Positions 1 through 7,627 of a stretch of DNA of 64,000 nucleotides are shown in pieces. Position 1 is the stretch's first letter. Each line of letters begins with the position of its first letter. The position numbers were made by a program, and so were the translations under genes. Source of the DNA: Streptomyces griseoviridis (GTDB lineage: Bacteria; Actinomycetota; Actinomycetes; Streptomycetales; Streptomycetaceae); assembly GCA_014649155.1 (NCBI GenBank), contig BMSM01000003.1, positions 62,001 to 126,000 of the forward strand, in the 5' to 3' direction. The notes below the pieces were generated by a model that saw nothing but the letters and a program-made list of their open reading frames with translations, was not told the origin of the DNA and did no database searches.

Positions 1-375
1 GGCGATCCGCTTCGACTTCAGCACCTCCTCCAGGACGGGCCGGTCGGTGGTGGTCAGCACCAGCCCGTGCGCCGGGTGCTTGCTCAGCGTCAGCCGGCCG
101 TAGCGGTCCATCGTCTCGGCGATGTCGACGAGCAGCGCGTGCGGCACGGGATAGCGGCTGTACTGCACCAGCGCGTCCACGACCTGTTCGGCGTCGTGCC
201 CGGCCGCCCGCGCGTTCCACAGCCCGAGCGGCGTCACCCGGTAGGTGTGGATGTGCTCCGGCGCCCGCTCCAGCTCGGCGAAGGGGGCGATGGCACGGCG
301 GCAGTCGCCGGCCAGCTCATGGTCGACTTCCAGGAGCAGCGTCTTGTCGGACTGGACGATCAGCGGACCATTCAC
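1..375 (-). CDS. DNA repair helicase XPB, N-terminal part (cut by window start)
   Basis: Only the first 125 codons are present; the gene runs off the left edge. The GTG at 375 is chosen because GAGAGG lies about nine bases upstream; an in-frame GTG at 384 would sit directly on that ribosome-binding site. The visible protein opens with NGPLIVQSDKTLLLEVDHE and contains the block QYSRYPVPHALL...RYGRLTL, which I recognise as the N-terminal domain of actinobacterial XPB/ERCC3-type 3'-5' DNA helicases. The ATPase motifs lie outside the window, so helicase activity is inferred from family identity. The same N-terminal-type domain recurs in the product of 2441-5011, the usual genomic partner. Confidence 0.85.
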   Translation of the reverse strand, partial: MNGPLIVQSDKTLLLEVDHELAGDCRRAIAPFAELERAPEHIHTYRVTPLGLWNARAAGHDAEQVVDALVQYSRYPVPHALLVDIAETMDRYGRLTLSKHPAHGLVLTTTDRPVLEEVLKSKRIA

Positions 376-569
376 GGGCGGCACCCTCTCGCGTGCGTAC
401 GGCCGACGGCGGTGGGACGGATCGGCCAAACGTCCAGTGTGCCTGATCGCGGGGGTGGGACAGGCCGGTCCGGGCGTTCCGTGCGGCGTGAGTCCTACTG
501 GATGTCTATTCATCCCAACGTGTGGTCCGACGTCCGCTTCCCCCGAATGGTCCTGGAAAATGGGCCACT

Positions 570-1820
570 GTGCCCACCGTGCAGAACACCCCGATGCCGA
601 CTCTCGGCTACGCCCTGTTCGCCACCCGCTGGCTTCAGGCCCCGCTGTACTTCGGACTGGTCGCCGCGCAGGGGGTGTACGTCTACAAGTTCTTCAACGA
701 GCTGTGGGTGTTACTCCTGCGCTGTGTGAGCGGCCGGGCGACCGAGACCTACGTGATGCTCGCGGTGCTCAAGCTGGTCGACGTCGTCATGATCGCCAAC
801 CTGCTGATCATGGTCATCGTCGGCGGTTACGAGACCTTCGTCTCCCGCATCGGCCTCCAGGGCCACCGCGACCAGCCGGAATGGCTCAGTCACGTCAACT
901 CCAACGTGCTGAAGGTGAAACTGGCCACCGCCATCGTGGGCATCTCCTCCGTGCACCTGCTCCAGATGTTCGTCGACGTGCACCACACCTCCCGGCACGC
1001 ACTGCTGTGGGGCACGGTCATCCACATGGCGTTCATCGTCTCGGCGGCGATCCTCGCGTACATGTCGGGGCCGATGGCGCGCCGGGCCGAGCGCGCCCAC
1101 CCGGCCGAGCGCGCCCACCCGGCCGAGCAGCCGTCGCCGGAGGCGCCCCGGGTGACCGCTCCCGCCGCCACCCCGTTCCCCGCCCAGCGGCAGGCCCTGG
1201 ACGCCGGGCCGCCCGCGCGGGAGGCGGCGGGGGCGGAGGACCGGGTGCGGGAGGCCGGTTTCCCGATGCGCCGGCTGCTGGAGGAGTTCGACGAGAGCCA
1301 TCCCCGCGTCTACGACCGGGAGACCGTCGCCCGGCTCGGCAAGCTGGACTTCGTCACCGCCCGGCAGAACGCGGTGTTCGTCGGCCCGCCCGGCACCGGC
1401 AAGACGCATCTCGCCGTCGGGCTCGGCGTGCGCGCCTGCCAGGCCGGGCACCGGGTGCTGTTCGCGACCGCCGCCGAGTGGGCCGCCCGGCTCGCCGGGG
1501 CCCGCGCGGCCGGCCGGCTCGCCGAGGAGCTGACCGACCTCGACGCCTGCTCCCTGCTGATCGTCGACGAGGTCGGCTACACCCCCCTCGACCCGGCGGC
1601 CACCGCCCTCCTTTTCCGGCTGGTCGCCCACCGTTACGAACGCGGCTCGCTGATCGTCACCGGGGACCGGCCGCCCGCCCGCTGGGACGAGGTCTTCGCC
1701 GGTCCCTCGGTCGCGGCGATGGTGGACCGCCTGGGCCACCACGCCGAGCTGGTCCGCGTCGACGGCGACAGCTACCGCACCCGCCGGGCTACCGCAGCGT
1801 GGGCAGAGCGAGGTTGTTGA
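570..1820 (+). CDS. UPF0114 (YqhA-type) membrane domain fused to IstB-like AAA+ ATPase
   Basis: One uninterrupted frame of about 416 residues joins two families that normally occur apart. Residues about 9-175 are a UPF0114/YqhA-type membrane protein with several hydrophobic helices (LGYALFATRWLQAPLYFGLV, VDVVMIANLLIMVIVGG). A Pro/Ala/Glu-rich linker follows, containing a duplicated ERAHPA unit. Residues about 230-405 are a full IstB-type ATPase: LLEEFDESHP lead-in, Walker A GPPGTGKTH (about 272), Walker B LLIVDEVGY (about 329), and the IstB C-terminal signature DRLGHHAELVRVDGDSYRTRR. No istA transposase or terminal inverted repeat lies nearby, so this is not an insertion sequence. Starts at GTG 570, GTG 579, ATG 594 or ATG 522 are possible; 570 has a GGAAAA upstream. 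The 3' end overlaps a convergent small gene by 32 bases. Function unknown: a membrane-tethered ATPase is the straightforward reading. Confidence 0.8.
   Translation: MPTVQNTPMPTLGYALFATRWLQAPLYFGLVAAQGVYVYKFFNELWVLLLRCVSGRATETYVMLAVLKLVDVVMIANLLIMVIVGGYETFVSRIGLQGHRDQPEWLSHVNSNVLKVKLATAIVGISSVHLLQMFVDVHHTSRHALLWGTVIHMAFIVSAAILAYMSGPMARRAERAHPAERAHPAEQPSPEAPRVTAPAATPFPAQRQALDAGPPAREAAGAEDRVREAGFPMRRLLEEFDESHPRVYDRETVARLGKLDFVTARQNAVFVGPPGTGKTHLAVGLGVRACQAGHRVLFATAAEWAARLAGARAAGRLAEELTDLDACSLLIVDEVGYTPLDPAATALLFRLVAHRYERGSLIVTGDRPPARWDEVFAGPSVAAMVDRLGHHAELVRVDGDSYRTRRATAAWAERGC
1089..1124 (+). repeat. 18-bp perfect tandem duplication in the fusion-gene linker
   Basis: GAGCGCGCCCACCCGGCC occurs twice head to tail and adds one extra copy of the six-residue unit ERAHPA to the linker between the UPF0114 and IstB domains. 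It is in frame, consistent with slippage in a tolerant linker. Confidence 0.9.
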
Positions 1821-2004
1821 GCAGCGGCCCCTCGACGCTGATCAGCTCCCCGTTGGCCGGTGCCGCGGCGGACGTGCCCGGCAGCGGGAGGGGCAGCGCG
1901 GCGGCCTCGGGGACGAGCACGCCGAACAGCGCGGCGGCGGTCACCAGGGCGGCGACGGAGACGGCGACGGCGGTACGGGCGGAGACGGGGCGTTCGGGAC
2001 CCAT
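1789..2004 (-). CDS. small exported or membrane-anchored protein, 71 aa
   Basis: The ATG at 2004 starts a 71-residue protein: a short charged N-terminus (MGPERPVSART), a hydrophobic stretch of about 25 residues (AVAVSVAALVTAAALFGVLV) and an Ala-rich possible cleavage site (PEAAA), then a proline/leucine-rich tail (LPLPLPG) ending LNNLALPTLR. An upstream in-frame ATG at 2064 would bury the signal sequence 20 residues in, so 2004 is preferred; GAAAGG lies 13 bases upstream. No family recognised. It follows another tiny exported peptide gene on the same strand (2136-2252). Its last 32 bases overlap the end of the UPF0114-IstB gene. Likely real from signal-peptide architecture and codon use; function unknown. 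Confidence 0.6.
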   Translation of the reverse strand: MGPERPVSARTAVAVSVAALVTAAALFGVLVPEAAALPLPLPGTSAAAPANGELISVEGPLLNNLALPTLR

Positions 2005-2135
2005 GGCGGATATCCGGCCTTTCGCGTACGGCTGAGCGGACGGGAGACGGGAGACGGGGGACACGGCGACGGGAGACGGCGGGGAGCGGGCCGGCCCCGG
2101 GGGGACGGCCGGCCCGCGTCACCGGGGCGGGCGGC

Positions 2136-2252
2136 TCAGAGGGTCAGGCCGCCGCCCAGATCGATGCCGATGGCGGCGGCCTCGGCGGTCAACGCCCCCA
2201 GCAGCGCGGCGGTGGTGGTCAGGACGGCGGCGAGTCGGCGAACGGCACGCAT
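2136..2252 (-). CDS. very small exported peptide, 38 aa
   Basis: The ATG at 2252 is preceded by GAAAGGGAG at ideal spacing, the best ribosome-binding site in this part of the window, which makes a real gene likely despite 38 codons. The peptide has a textbook signal sequence: MRAVRR, hydrophobic LAAVLTTTAALLGALTA, AEA cleavage motif. The predicted mature part is only about 11-13 residues (IGIDLGGGLTL). Larger in-frame starts upstream (2609) lack such a site and would read across the neighbouring helicase-associated gene. It lies 131 bases upstream of a second exported small protein gene on the same strand. No known family; a secreted signal, morphogenetic or antimicrobial peptide are all possible. 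Confidence 0.6.
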   Translation of the reverse strand: MRAVRRLAAVLTTTAALLGALTAEAAAIGIDLGGGLTL

Positions 2253-2440
2253 CGGGTACTCCCTTTCGTTCGGGTTCAGGACACCCCGTGGCTGCCCGGG
2301 GCCCGACGGCCCGATGCCGTTTATGAAGAAAGCTCCCCCCGGGGTGGGAACCACCCGGCGTGGCGTGCATGAACCGCCGCGTACGCCCGAAAGGGCGCAG
2401 GTCCGGGGAGAAACGGCCGCCCGCCGCGTAAAACCGTGGG

Positions 2441-5011
2441 TCAGTCCGTGTCGTCGGCGAGTTCGGCGACCCCGGTGATCCGGTGCAGCGCGAAGGTGCG
2501 GACCTCGTCCGCGGTGTGGTCGTACGCCGTCACGAAACCGCCCTCGACCCGGACCGGCGCGATCACCCGCTGGCTGGCCGCGCCGTCGGCGTTCACGTGG
2601 CCGATCCACACCGCCTCCCCGGTCAGCACGGCCGCCTGGAGGGTGGCGAGGGTCTCGGCGGCCCCCGACCGGGGCGGCTCACCGGCCGTGCCCGCCGCGC
2701 CCGCCGCCTCCGTCCGGTGCGGCGCGGTCGCGGCCAGGTCGCCGGCGCGGATGGCCCGGACCGCGGCCGTCAGCAGCGCGTCGTCCGGCACCGGCGGCCC
2801 GTCCGGGACCGGCTCGGGCGCCGTGCGCGGCGGGGTGCGGCGGGCGTCCGCGCGGGCGATCAGCACATCGCCGCCCGCCGACTCGGCGGCCGGCGCGAAC
2901 CCCATGCCGCGCAGCCCCTCCAGCAGCGCCGCCGGGTCGGCCCGCGCGGCCAGCACGGTCGGCGCGAGGCGCCGCAGCCCGAGGCCGGCGGCCCGCTTGT
3001 CGGCGAGGATCTCGTCGAGCGTGGCGTCGTCGTCGCAGCGCACGTACGCCGAGGCCGCGCCGACCCGCAGCCGCCCGTGCCGCCGGGCCACGTCGTCGAT
3101 CAGGTACGTCAGCGGCTGCGGCACCGGCGTGCGCGAGTACCGGGCGAGGAAGGCGTGCAGGTCGGCGGCGCTCTGCCCGGAGTCCAGCGCGCGGCGTACC
3201 GAACCGGGCGTGAACCGGTAGACGGTGGCGCCCCCCTTGGACTCGACGTCCGCGACCATGTCGAGCAGTTCGGCCAGCGGACGCCGCAGCGGCCCCGGCG
3301 CCACCGCCGTCAGGTCGGCCTGGAGCAGCACGTGGTCCAGCGGCTCGGGCAGCAGCGGCGCCAGCACCCGGGCCGCGGCGGCGGTGGCGACGGCCTGCTC
3401 GGCGGGCGGCAGCGGCTCCGGCGCGGGCGGCGTGCGGTGGTGCACGGGGAGCTTGTCACCGGGCCCGGAGACGGTCCCGTCCCCGGCCCCGTCCGCGGCC
3501 TCCCGCGCCGGCGCCCCGATCAGCGCCCGCCCCGGCGCGGCCAGCGCCCCGCGCCCGGTGACGCCCAGCAGGTCCGCCTCGGCCAGCGTCCAGCGGGCCA
3601 GCCGGAGCCGCAGGTCCTCGGCCGCGCCCTCGGCCCGCTCCTCCCGCCGCGCCCCGCGCAGCGGACGCTCCCAGCGCAGCCGGGCCAGCACCGACTCCGG
3701 GTCCGGCGCGGCCCCTTCCGGCAACCGCGCGAGCAGCGCCAGCACCCGGTGCCGTACCTCCGGCGCCGCCGACCGGTCCAGGCCCGCGCCCAGCGCCGAC
3801 AGCGCCCGGTCCTTGGCGTCCCGCGAGCCGACCAGACCGCTGGTCCGGGTGGCGAGCAGCCACGCCTCGGCCAGCCGCGCCCAGCGCAGCTCCGGGGGCA
3901 GCTCCCGCCACTCGTCGTAGGCCGGGGTCGCCGCGTACCGCTCGTCGGCCTCGCCGTCGGAGGCCACCAGCCCGGCGGCGTAGGCCAGTTCGACCCAGAA
4001 GGCGGCCTCCGGCTCGGGCACGTCCAGGGCGACCGCCGTCCGCTTCAGGTCGCGCACGCTCAGCCCGCCGGCCCGCAGCACGGCCGGGCCGCCCTCGTCC
4101 CAGTCCTTCAGCAGTTCCTCGACGGTCCCGAGGGCCGCGAGCGCCTGCCCGGCGGCGGCGCCGTCCACCACCTGCGGACGGTAGGCCGCCCCGGCCGTCA
4201 CCGGCGGCGGCAGCGGCTCCGGCGTCCGGTGCGCCCGCCCGGCGCGCAGATGCAGGGCGACCTCGCGGGGCAGGACGACCGTGCCGGGCGCGGTCGGCAG
4301 CAGCAGCCCCCGGTCAAGGAGCCAGCGCAGGTGCGCCGCCGGATCATGGGTGACCTGCCCGTACGGCGGCCCCCACACCAGCCGGTCCAGCACCTGGCGG
4401 GACTCCCCGGGCGCGTCGGCGAGCAGCTCCGCCATCCGGGCCCGGTCGGTGAACAGCCCGGTCAGCGCGTCCACCGCGGACACCGCGTCGTGCGTCGAGG
4501 GCAGCCCGACGGCGGCGAGGACCTCCTGCACCCGGCCCGGCGACATCCCCGCCGTGGCCTCCCGCACGGTCGGCCCGAGCCCGGTCGGCGACGGGTGCTG
4601 CGGCGAGGGCGCCAGCAGCTCCCGCGCCGTGCGCACCAGCCGCAGCCGGTCGTCGGCGCCCCACACCAGGGCCTGCGCCCGCAGCGCCCCGAGCGCCCGG
4701 GGGAGCGCGGCGGCGACGTCCGGGTCGCCGTCGTCCCCCGCCATCAGCCCGGACAGCTCCCCGTACGTCGCCGGATCGGCCGCCACCGCCAGTGCCTCGG
4801 CGGTCTGCAGCGCGAACCGGTCCAGCCGCTCCAGGGCGCGCACCACCGAGGCCCGGGTACCGGCCCGGGTGGCGAGCTGGGTGAGGTCGGTGGGGACGGG
4901 GGTGACGAGGTCGGGGCGGCTGCGCAGGAGGGCGGCCAGGGAGGCGTCGTCCCTGGCGCGGAGCGCCTCCGCGAGGGACCGGGGTGCCGCGGGCTTGTCC
5001 TCGGTGCTCAT
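2441..5011 (-). CDS. helicase-associated protein (XPB N-terminal-type domain, WYL-like end)
   Basis: The ATG at 5011 (MSTEDKPAAPRSLAEALRARD) is the natural start; a longer frame to 5146 has low-quality Arg-rich sequence and no ribosome-binding site. The 856-residue product belongs to the actinobacterial family encoded beside XPB (mycobacterial Rv0862c type, Helicase_C_3). It has no Walker motifs, so it is probably not a helicase itself. The region LARYSRTPVPQPLTYLIDDV...RHGRLRV is visibly homologous to the XPB N-terminus encoded at 1-375. The last about 60 residues (WIGHVNADG...RVIAPVRVEGG) resemble a WYL-type ligand domain. A role with XPB in DNA repair or remodelling is inferred from co-occurrence. 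Unusually, three other genes separate the pair here. Confidence 0.8.
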   Translation of the reverse strand: MSTEDKPAAPRSLAEALRARDDASLAALLRSRPDLVTPVPTDLTQLATRAGTRASVVRALERLDRFALQTAEALAVAADPATYGELSGLMAGDDGDPDVAAALPRALGALRAQALVWGADDRLRLVRTARELLAPSPQHPSPTGLGPTVREATAGMSPGRVQEVLAAVGLPSTHDAVSAVDALTGLFTDRARMAELLADAPGESRQVLDRLVWGPPYGQVTHDPAAHLRWLLDRGLLLPTAPGTVVLPREVALHLRAGRAHRTPEPLPPPVTAGAAYRPQVVDGAAAGQALAALGTVEELLKDWDEGGPAVLRAGGLSVRDLKRTAVALDVPEPEAAFWVELAYAAGLVASDGEADERYAATPAYDEWRELPPELRWARLAEAWLLATRTSGLVGSRDAKDRALSALGAGLDRSAAPEVRHRVLALLARLPEGAAPDPESVLARLRWERPLRGARREERAEGAAEDLRLRLARWTLAEADLLGVTGRGALAAPGRALIGAPAREAADGAGDGTVSGPGDKLPVHHRTPPAPEPLPPAEQAVATAAAARVLAPLLPEPLDHVLLQADLTAVAPGPLRRPLAELLDMVADVESKGGATVYRFTPGSVRRALDSGQSAADLHAFLARYSRTPVPQPLTYLIDDVARRHGRLRVGAASAYVRCDDDATLDEILADKRAAGLGLRRLAPTVLAARADPAALLEGLRGMGFAPAAESAGGDVLIARADARRTPPRTAPEPVPDGPPVPDDALLTAAVRAIRAGDLAATAPHRTEAAGAAGTAGEPPRSGAAETLATLQAAVLTGEAVWIGHVNADGAASQRVIAPVRVEGGFVTAYDHTADEVRTFALHRITGVAELADDTD

Positions 5012-5162
5012 CCGCCCCACGGTAGCGGGTCGCCCCCCGCGCGTCCGCGCCGTTCCCGGCCCGCCACCGGGTGTTCTCCCGGCGGCGGGCCGCGCCCGGT
5101 GCCGGCGGCAGGCGGTACCGTCGTGCGACGGGAAGCACCAACGCACCGCCCCGGAGGGCTTC

Positions 5163-6158
5163 GTGGGGATCGAGAGCGACCAGGTCGTCTACGAGTATCT
5201 GAGCCGCGTCGGTGACGTGGCCCAGCAACGCCAGCTGCCGTCGGCCGCCCGGATGCGCCTCGTCGCCGACCTGCGCAACGAGATCGACAAGCGCCGGTCG
5301 AAGACGGTCGTCGACTCGCCCGCCGCGGTCCGCCGCATCCTGGACCGGCTCGGCAGCCCCGACGAGGTGGTCGAGGCGGCCGGCGGGAGCGCCCCGGCCG
5401 TGACGTGGGAGCCGCCGCCCGCCGTGCCGGTCCAGCCGGACGGGGAGAGCCCGCGGCCGGCGCCCGGGGAACGCCCCAAGGGGGAGCGCCCCAAGGGACT
5501 GCGCCGGGTCGTCCCGCGTCCCCGTCCCGCCGCCCCGCCGCCGCCCGTCGAGGCGCCGGCCCCGCCGCACCTCGCCCAGTCCCACGAGCTCGCGGACACC
5601 GCGGGCCCCCGGCCCGACTGGTGGCGCACGGAGGGCGGCCCGTTCGGGCGCGGCGACCAGGTCCCCGGCTTCGTCGGCGGCATCGAGATCCCGGACCTGC
5701 TCAAGCCGCCGCCCCCGCGCGAGAAGCCCCCGGCCGAACCGGTGAAGGCCGCGGCACCGGAGACGGCCGCCGTCCCGGGTACAGGGCGCCGCCGGCTGCC
5801 GCGCCTCTTCCCGCGGGGCGCCGGCCGGCCCGACACCCTGCTGCTGTGCGCCGCGGTCCTGCTGGCCGTCGGCGCGATCCTCGGCAACCTGCTGCCGCTG
5901 GCCCTCGGCTGGGTCCTCGCCTTCCTCTCCCGCCGGCTGACCCCCGTCCAGGCCAAGTGGGCCGTCCTCGGCCTGCCCGGCCTGACCGCGGCGGCCGGGG
6001 TGGTCTGGCTCTGGGGCCGTACGGACGGCCGCTGGGGCGACCCGATCACCGAGGGCCACATGAACGAGGCCGTCGCGGACACCTGGCCCTGGGTCCTGAG
6101 GGCGGCGGCGCTCGCCTCGGCGGCGTACCTGGTGTGGAGGGCCCGCCGCCGCGCCTGA
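5163..6158 (+). CDS. integral membrane protein with N-terminal HAAS-like helical domain
   Basis: The GTG at 5163 follows GGAGGG with seven-base spacing. The 331-residue product has an N-terminal soluble helical region (residues about 5-70: YEYLSRVGDVAQQRQLPSAAR...DRLGSPDEVVEAA) that resembles the HAAS signalling-type domain found in many Gram-positive membrane regulators. A long Pro-rich, low-complexity middle (about 80-210) follows, with the tandem unit GERPKGERPKG, then three or four C-terminal membrane helices (TLLLCAAVLLAVGAILGNLL; WAVLGLPGLTAAAGVVWLWG; final helix before VWRARRRA). It is divergent from the helicase-associated gene across a 150-base promoter gap. No enzymatic motif seen; function unknown. 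Confidence 0.75.
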   Translation: MGIESDQVVYEYLSRVGDVAQQRQLPSAARMRLVADLRNEIDKRRSKTVVDSPAAVRRILDRLGSPDEVVEAAGGSAPAVTWEPPPAVPVQPDGESPRPAPGERPKGERPKGLRRVVPRPRPAAPPPPVEAPAPPHLAQSHELADTAGPRPDWWRTEGGPFGRGDQVPGFVGGIEIPDLLKPPPPREKPPAEPVKAAAPETAAVPGTGRRRLPRLFPRGAGRPDTLLLCAAVLLAVGAILGNLLPLALGWVLAFLSRRLTPVQAKWAVLGLPGLTAAAGVVWLWGRTDGRWGDPITEGHMNEAVADTWPWVLRAAALASAAYLVWRARRRA

Positions 6159-6194
6159 CGGACGGCGGCCGGCCGCACGCGGCCCGCGCTCACA

Positions 6195-6833
6195 ATGGAG
6201 CGCATGAACACAGCCCCCACCGTCGGCTTCGACCTCGACATGACCCTCATCGACTCCCGCCCCGGCATCCACGCCTGCTACGTGGAACTCTCCGCCCGGA
6301 CCGGCACCCACGTCGACGCCGACCTCGCGGTCACCCGCCTCGGCCCGCCCCTCGAACAGGAACTCGCCCACTGGTTCCCGGCGGAGCGGCTCGCCGCCAC
6401 CGCCGCCCTGTACCGCGAGCTGTACCCGGCGCACGCCATCGCGCCCACCCCGGCCCTGGCCGGCGCGGCGGAGGCGATCGCGGCCGTACGCCGGGCCGGC
6501 GGCCGGGCGATCGTCGTCACCGCCAAGTACGAGCCCAACGCCAAGCTGCACCTGGAGCACCTCGGCATCGAACCGGACGCGGTCGTCGGCGACCTGTGGG
6601 CGGAGCAGAAGGCCGTCGCGCTGCGCGAGCACGGCGCCGACGTCTACGTCGGCGACCACCTGGGGGACATCCGGGGCGCCCGTGCCGCGGACGCGTACTC
6701 CGTCGCCGTGGCCACCGGCCCGTACACCGTCGGTGAACTCCGCGCGGCCGGCGCGGACACCGTGCTGGCCGACCTCACGGAGTTCCCCGGGTGGCTGGAT
6801 TCCTACCGGGAGGGCTCCGCGGTCCGCGCCTGA
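6195..6833 (+). CDS. HAD-superfamily hydrolase (phosphatase-like)
   Basis: A 212-residue HAD hydrolase. Motif I is FDLDMTLIDS, with the nucleophile Asp and the DxDxT spacing of phosphatases; motif II is the Thr in VVTAKYE; motif III Lys is probably in the WAEQKAVALREHG stretch; motif IV is VGDHLGDIRGA. The size and cap insertion after motif I (helical, residues 20-85) fit subfamily I (phosphoglycolate phosphatase-like) enzymes; the substrate cannot be read from sequence. ATG 6195 or ATG 6204 (MNTAPTVGFD) could start it; a GGAG overlaps the former. The last 31 bases overlap the convergent membrane-protein gene at 6803-7060. Confidence 0.8.
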   Translation: MERMNTAPTVGFDLDMTLIDSRPGIHACYVELSARTGTHVDADLAVTRLGPPLEQELAHWFPAERLAATAALYRELYPAHAIAPTPALAGAAEAIAAVRRAGGRAIVVTAKYEPNAKLHLEHLGIEPDAVVGDLWAEQKAVALREHGADVYVGDHLGDIRGARAADAYSVAVATGPYTVGELRAAGADTVLADLTEFPGWLDSYREGSAVRA

Positions 6834-7060
6834 CGGCGGCCCGCCGCGATCGACCGCAGCACCCCCGCCCCGGCGATCAGGAAGCCGACGCCCATGAGCA
6901 TGCTCAGCAGGAACATGTACGTCGGGAACGGCGTCGTGCCCAGGAACAGCGGGGCCACCGTGACGAGGGTGGCCACGGTGCCGATGAAGAAGACGATCAC
7001 ACCGGCCCGGATCAGCCGGTCACCCGGCGCGGCGGAATTCGTTCGGGTTTTGTCACGCAC
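6803..7060 (-). CDS. two-helix membrane protein, 85 aa
   Basis: Starting at ATG 7060 (MRDKTRTNSAAPGDRL), the product has two clear hydrophobic helices (VIVFFIGTVATLVTVAPLFL and MFLLSMLMGVGFLIAGAGVL) separated by a short loop (GTTPFPTY), with an Arg-rich C-terminus. No catalytic motif. It resembles small conserved membrane proteins common in Streptomyces but I do not recognise a named family. Its 3' end overlaps the HAD gene by 31 bases in convergent arrangement; its 5' side faces the cold-shock gene across about 170 bases containing a divergent promoter region. Confidence 0.75.
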   Translation of the reverse strand: MRDKTRTNSAAPGDRLIRAGVIVFFIGTVATLVTVAPLFLGTTPFPTYMFLLSMLMGVGFLIAGAGVLRSIAAGRRQARTAEPSR

Positions 7061-7105
7061 CCGACCAGGGTAGTTCCCGACCCGAAGGAACGACCGGGGG
7101 ACGTC

Positions 7106-7133
7106 TTGTCACCGGCCTGAAGACCATTAGCCT
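7106..7133 (+). promoter_or_regulatory. candidate sigma-70-type promoter for the cold-shock gene
   Basis: TTGTCA at 7106 and TAGCCT at 7128 are separated by 16 bases, a reasonable housekeeping-type pair for Streptomyces. Transcription would begin near 7140, giving a leader of about 90 bases before the cold-shock GTG at 7232. Prediction by eye only. Confidence 0.4.
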
Positions 7134-7140
7134 GGGTACC

Positions 7141-7159
7141 GGCGGGTCCCGGACCCGCC
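7141..7159 (+). promoter_or_regulatory. 19-bp perfect palindrome at the predicted csp transcript start
   Basis: GGCGGGTCC-C-GGACCCGCC is perfectly symmetrical about one central base. It falls at about +1 to +20 of the transcript predicted for the cold-shock gene. It could be an operator, or a 5'-terminal hairpin affecting leader stability. Confidence 0.5.
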
Positions 7160-7231
7160 CGAGTGCTATCAGGACCCGTTTCCGCAGCAGCCATCCGCAG
7201 TTTTCCGACGAGTACGAGGACGAGGACAGAC

Positions 7232-7615
7232 GTGCCTACCGGCAAGGTCAAGTGGTTCAACAGCGAGAAGGGCTTCGGCTTTCTCTCCCGTGACGACGGC
7301 GGTGACGTCTTCGTCCATTCCTCGGTCCTCCCCGCCGGAGTCGAGACGCTGAAGCCGGGCCAGCGCGTGGAGTTCGGCGTGGTCGCCGGCCAGCGCGGTG
7401 ACCAGGCGCTGTCCCTGACGCTGCTCGAACCGGCCCCGTCGGTCGCGGCGGCCCAGCGCAAGAAGCCGGACGAACTGGCCTCGATCGTGCAGGACCTGAC
7501 GACCCTGCTGGAGAACATCACGCCGATGCTGGAGCGCGGCCGCTACCCGGAGAAGACGGCCGGGAAGAAGATCGCCGGCCTGCTGCGGGCGGTCGCGGAC
7601 CAGCTCGACGTCTGA
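7232..7615 (+). CDS. cold-shock domain protein with C-terminal helical extension
   Basis: The GTG at 7232 starts PTGKVKWFNSEKGFGFLSRDD, the canonical cold-shock domain opening, preceded by GAGGAC. Residues 1-66 form the single-strand nucleic-acid-binding OB fold with RNP1 (KGFGFLS) and RNP2 (VFVHSS). The protein is 127 residues, about twice the usual bacterial Csp: residues 67-127 add a charged helical tail (KKPDELASIVQDLTTLLENITPML) of a type seen in Streptomyces. Upstream in-frame codons to 7163 are leader sequence. Likely an RNA chaperone in the cytoplasm. The tail may mediate dimerisation or partner binding (inference). Confidence 0.9.
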   Translation: MPTGKVKWFNSEKGFGFLSRDDGGDVFVHSSVLPAGVETLKPGQRVEFGVVAGQRGDQALSLTLLEPAPSVAAAQRKKPDELASIVQDLTTLLENITPMLERGRYPEKTAGKKIAGLLRAVADQLDV

Positions 7616-7627
7616 GCCGCGCGCCGG

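Noticed and set aside
1360..1820. IstB domain as evidence of an insertion sequence
   Set aside because: No IstA-type transposase, terminal inverted repeats or target duplication around it; the domain is part of a longer single protein.
245..2035. 596-residue plus-strand frame overlapping the fusion gene
   Set aside because: Arg/Pro-rich shadow translation in another frame of the UPF0114-IstB gene; no family, no ribosome-binding site.
2483..5215. 910-residue plus-strand frame antisense to the helicase-associated gene
   Set aside because: Typical GC-driven antisense frame, made of Arg/Gly/Pro runs; the minus-strand gene has recognisable domains.
4344..6659. 771-residue minus-strand frame over the membrane protein and HAD genes
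   Set aside because: Shadow of real plus-strand genes; no domain resemblance.
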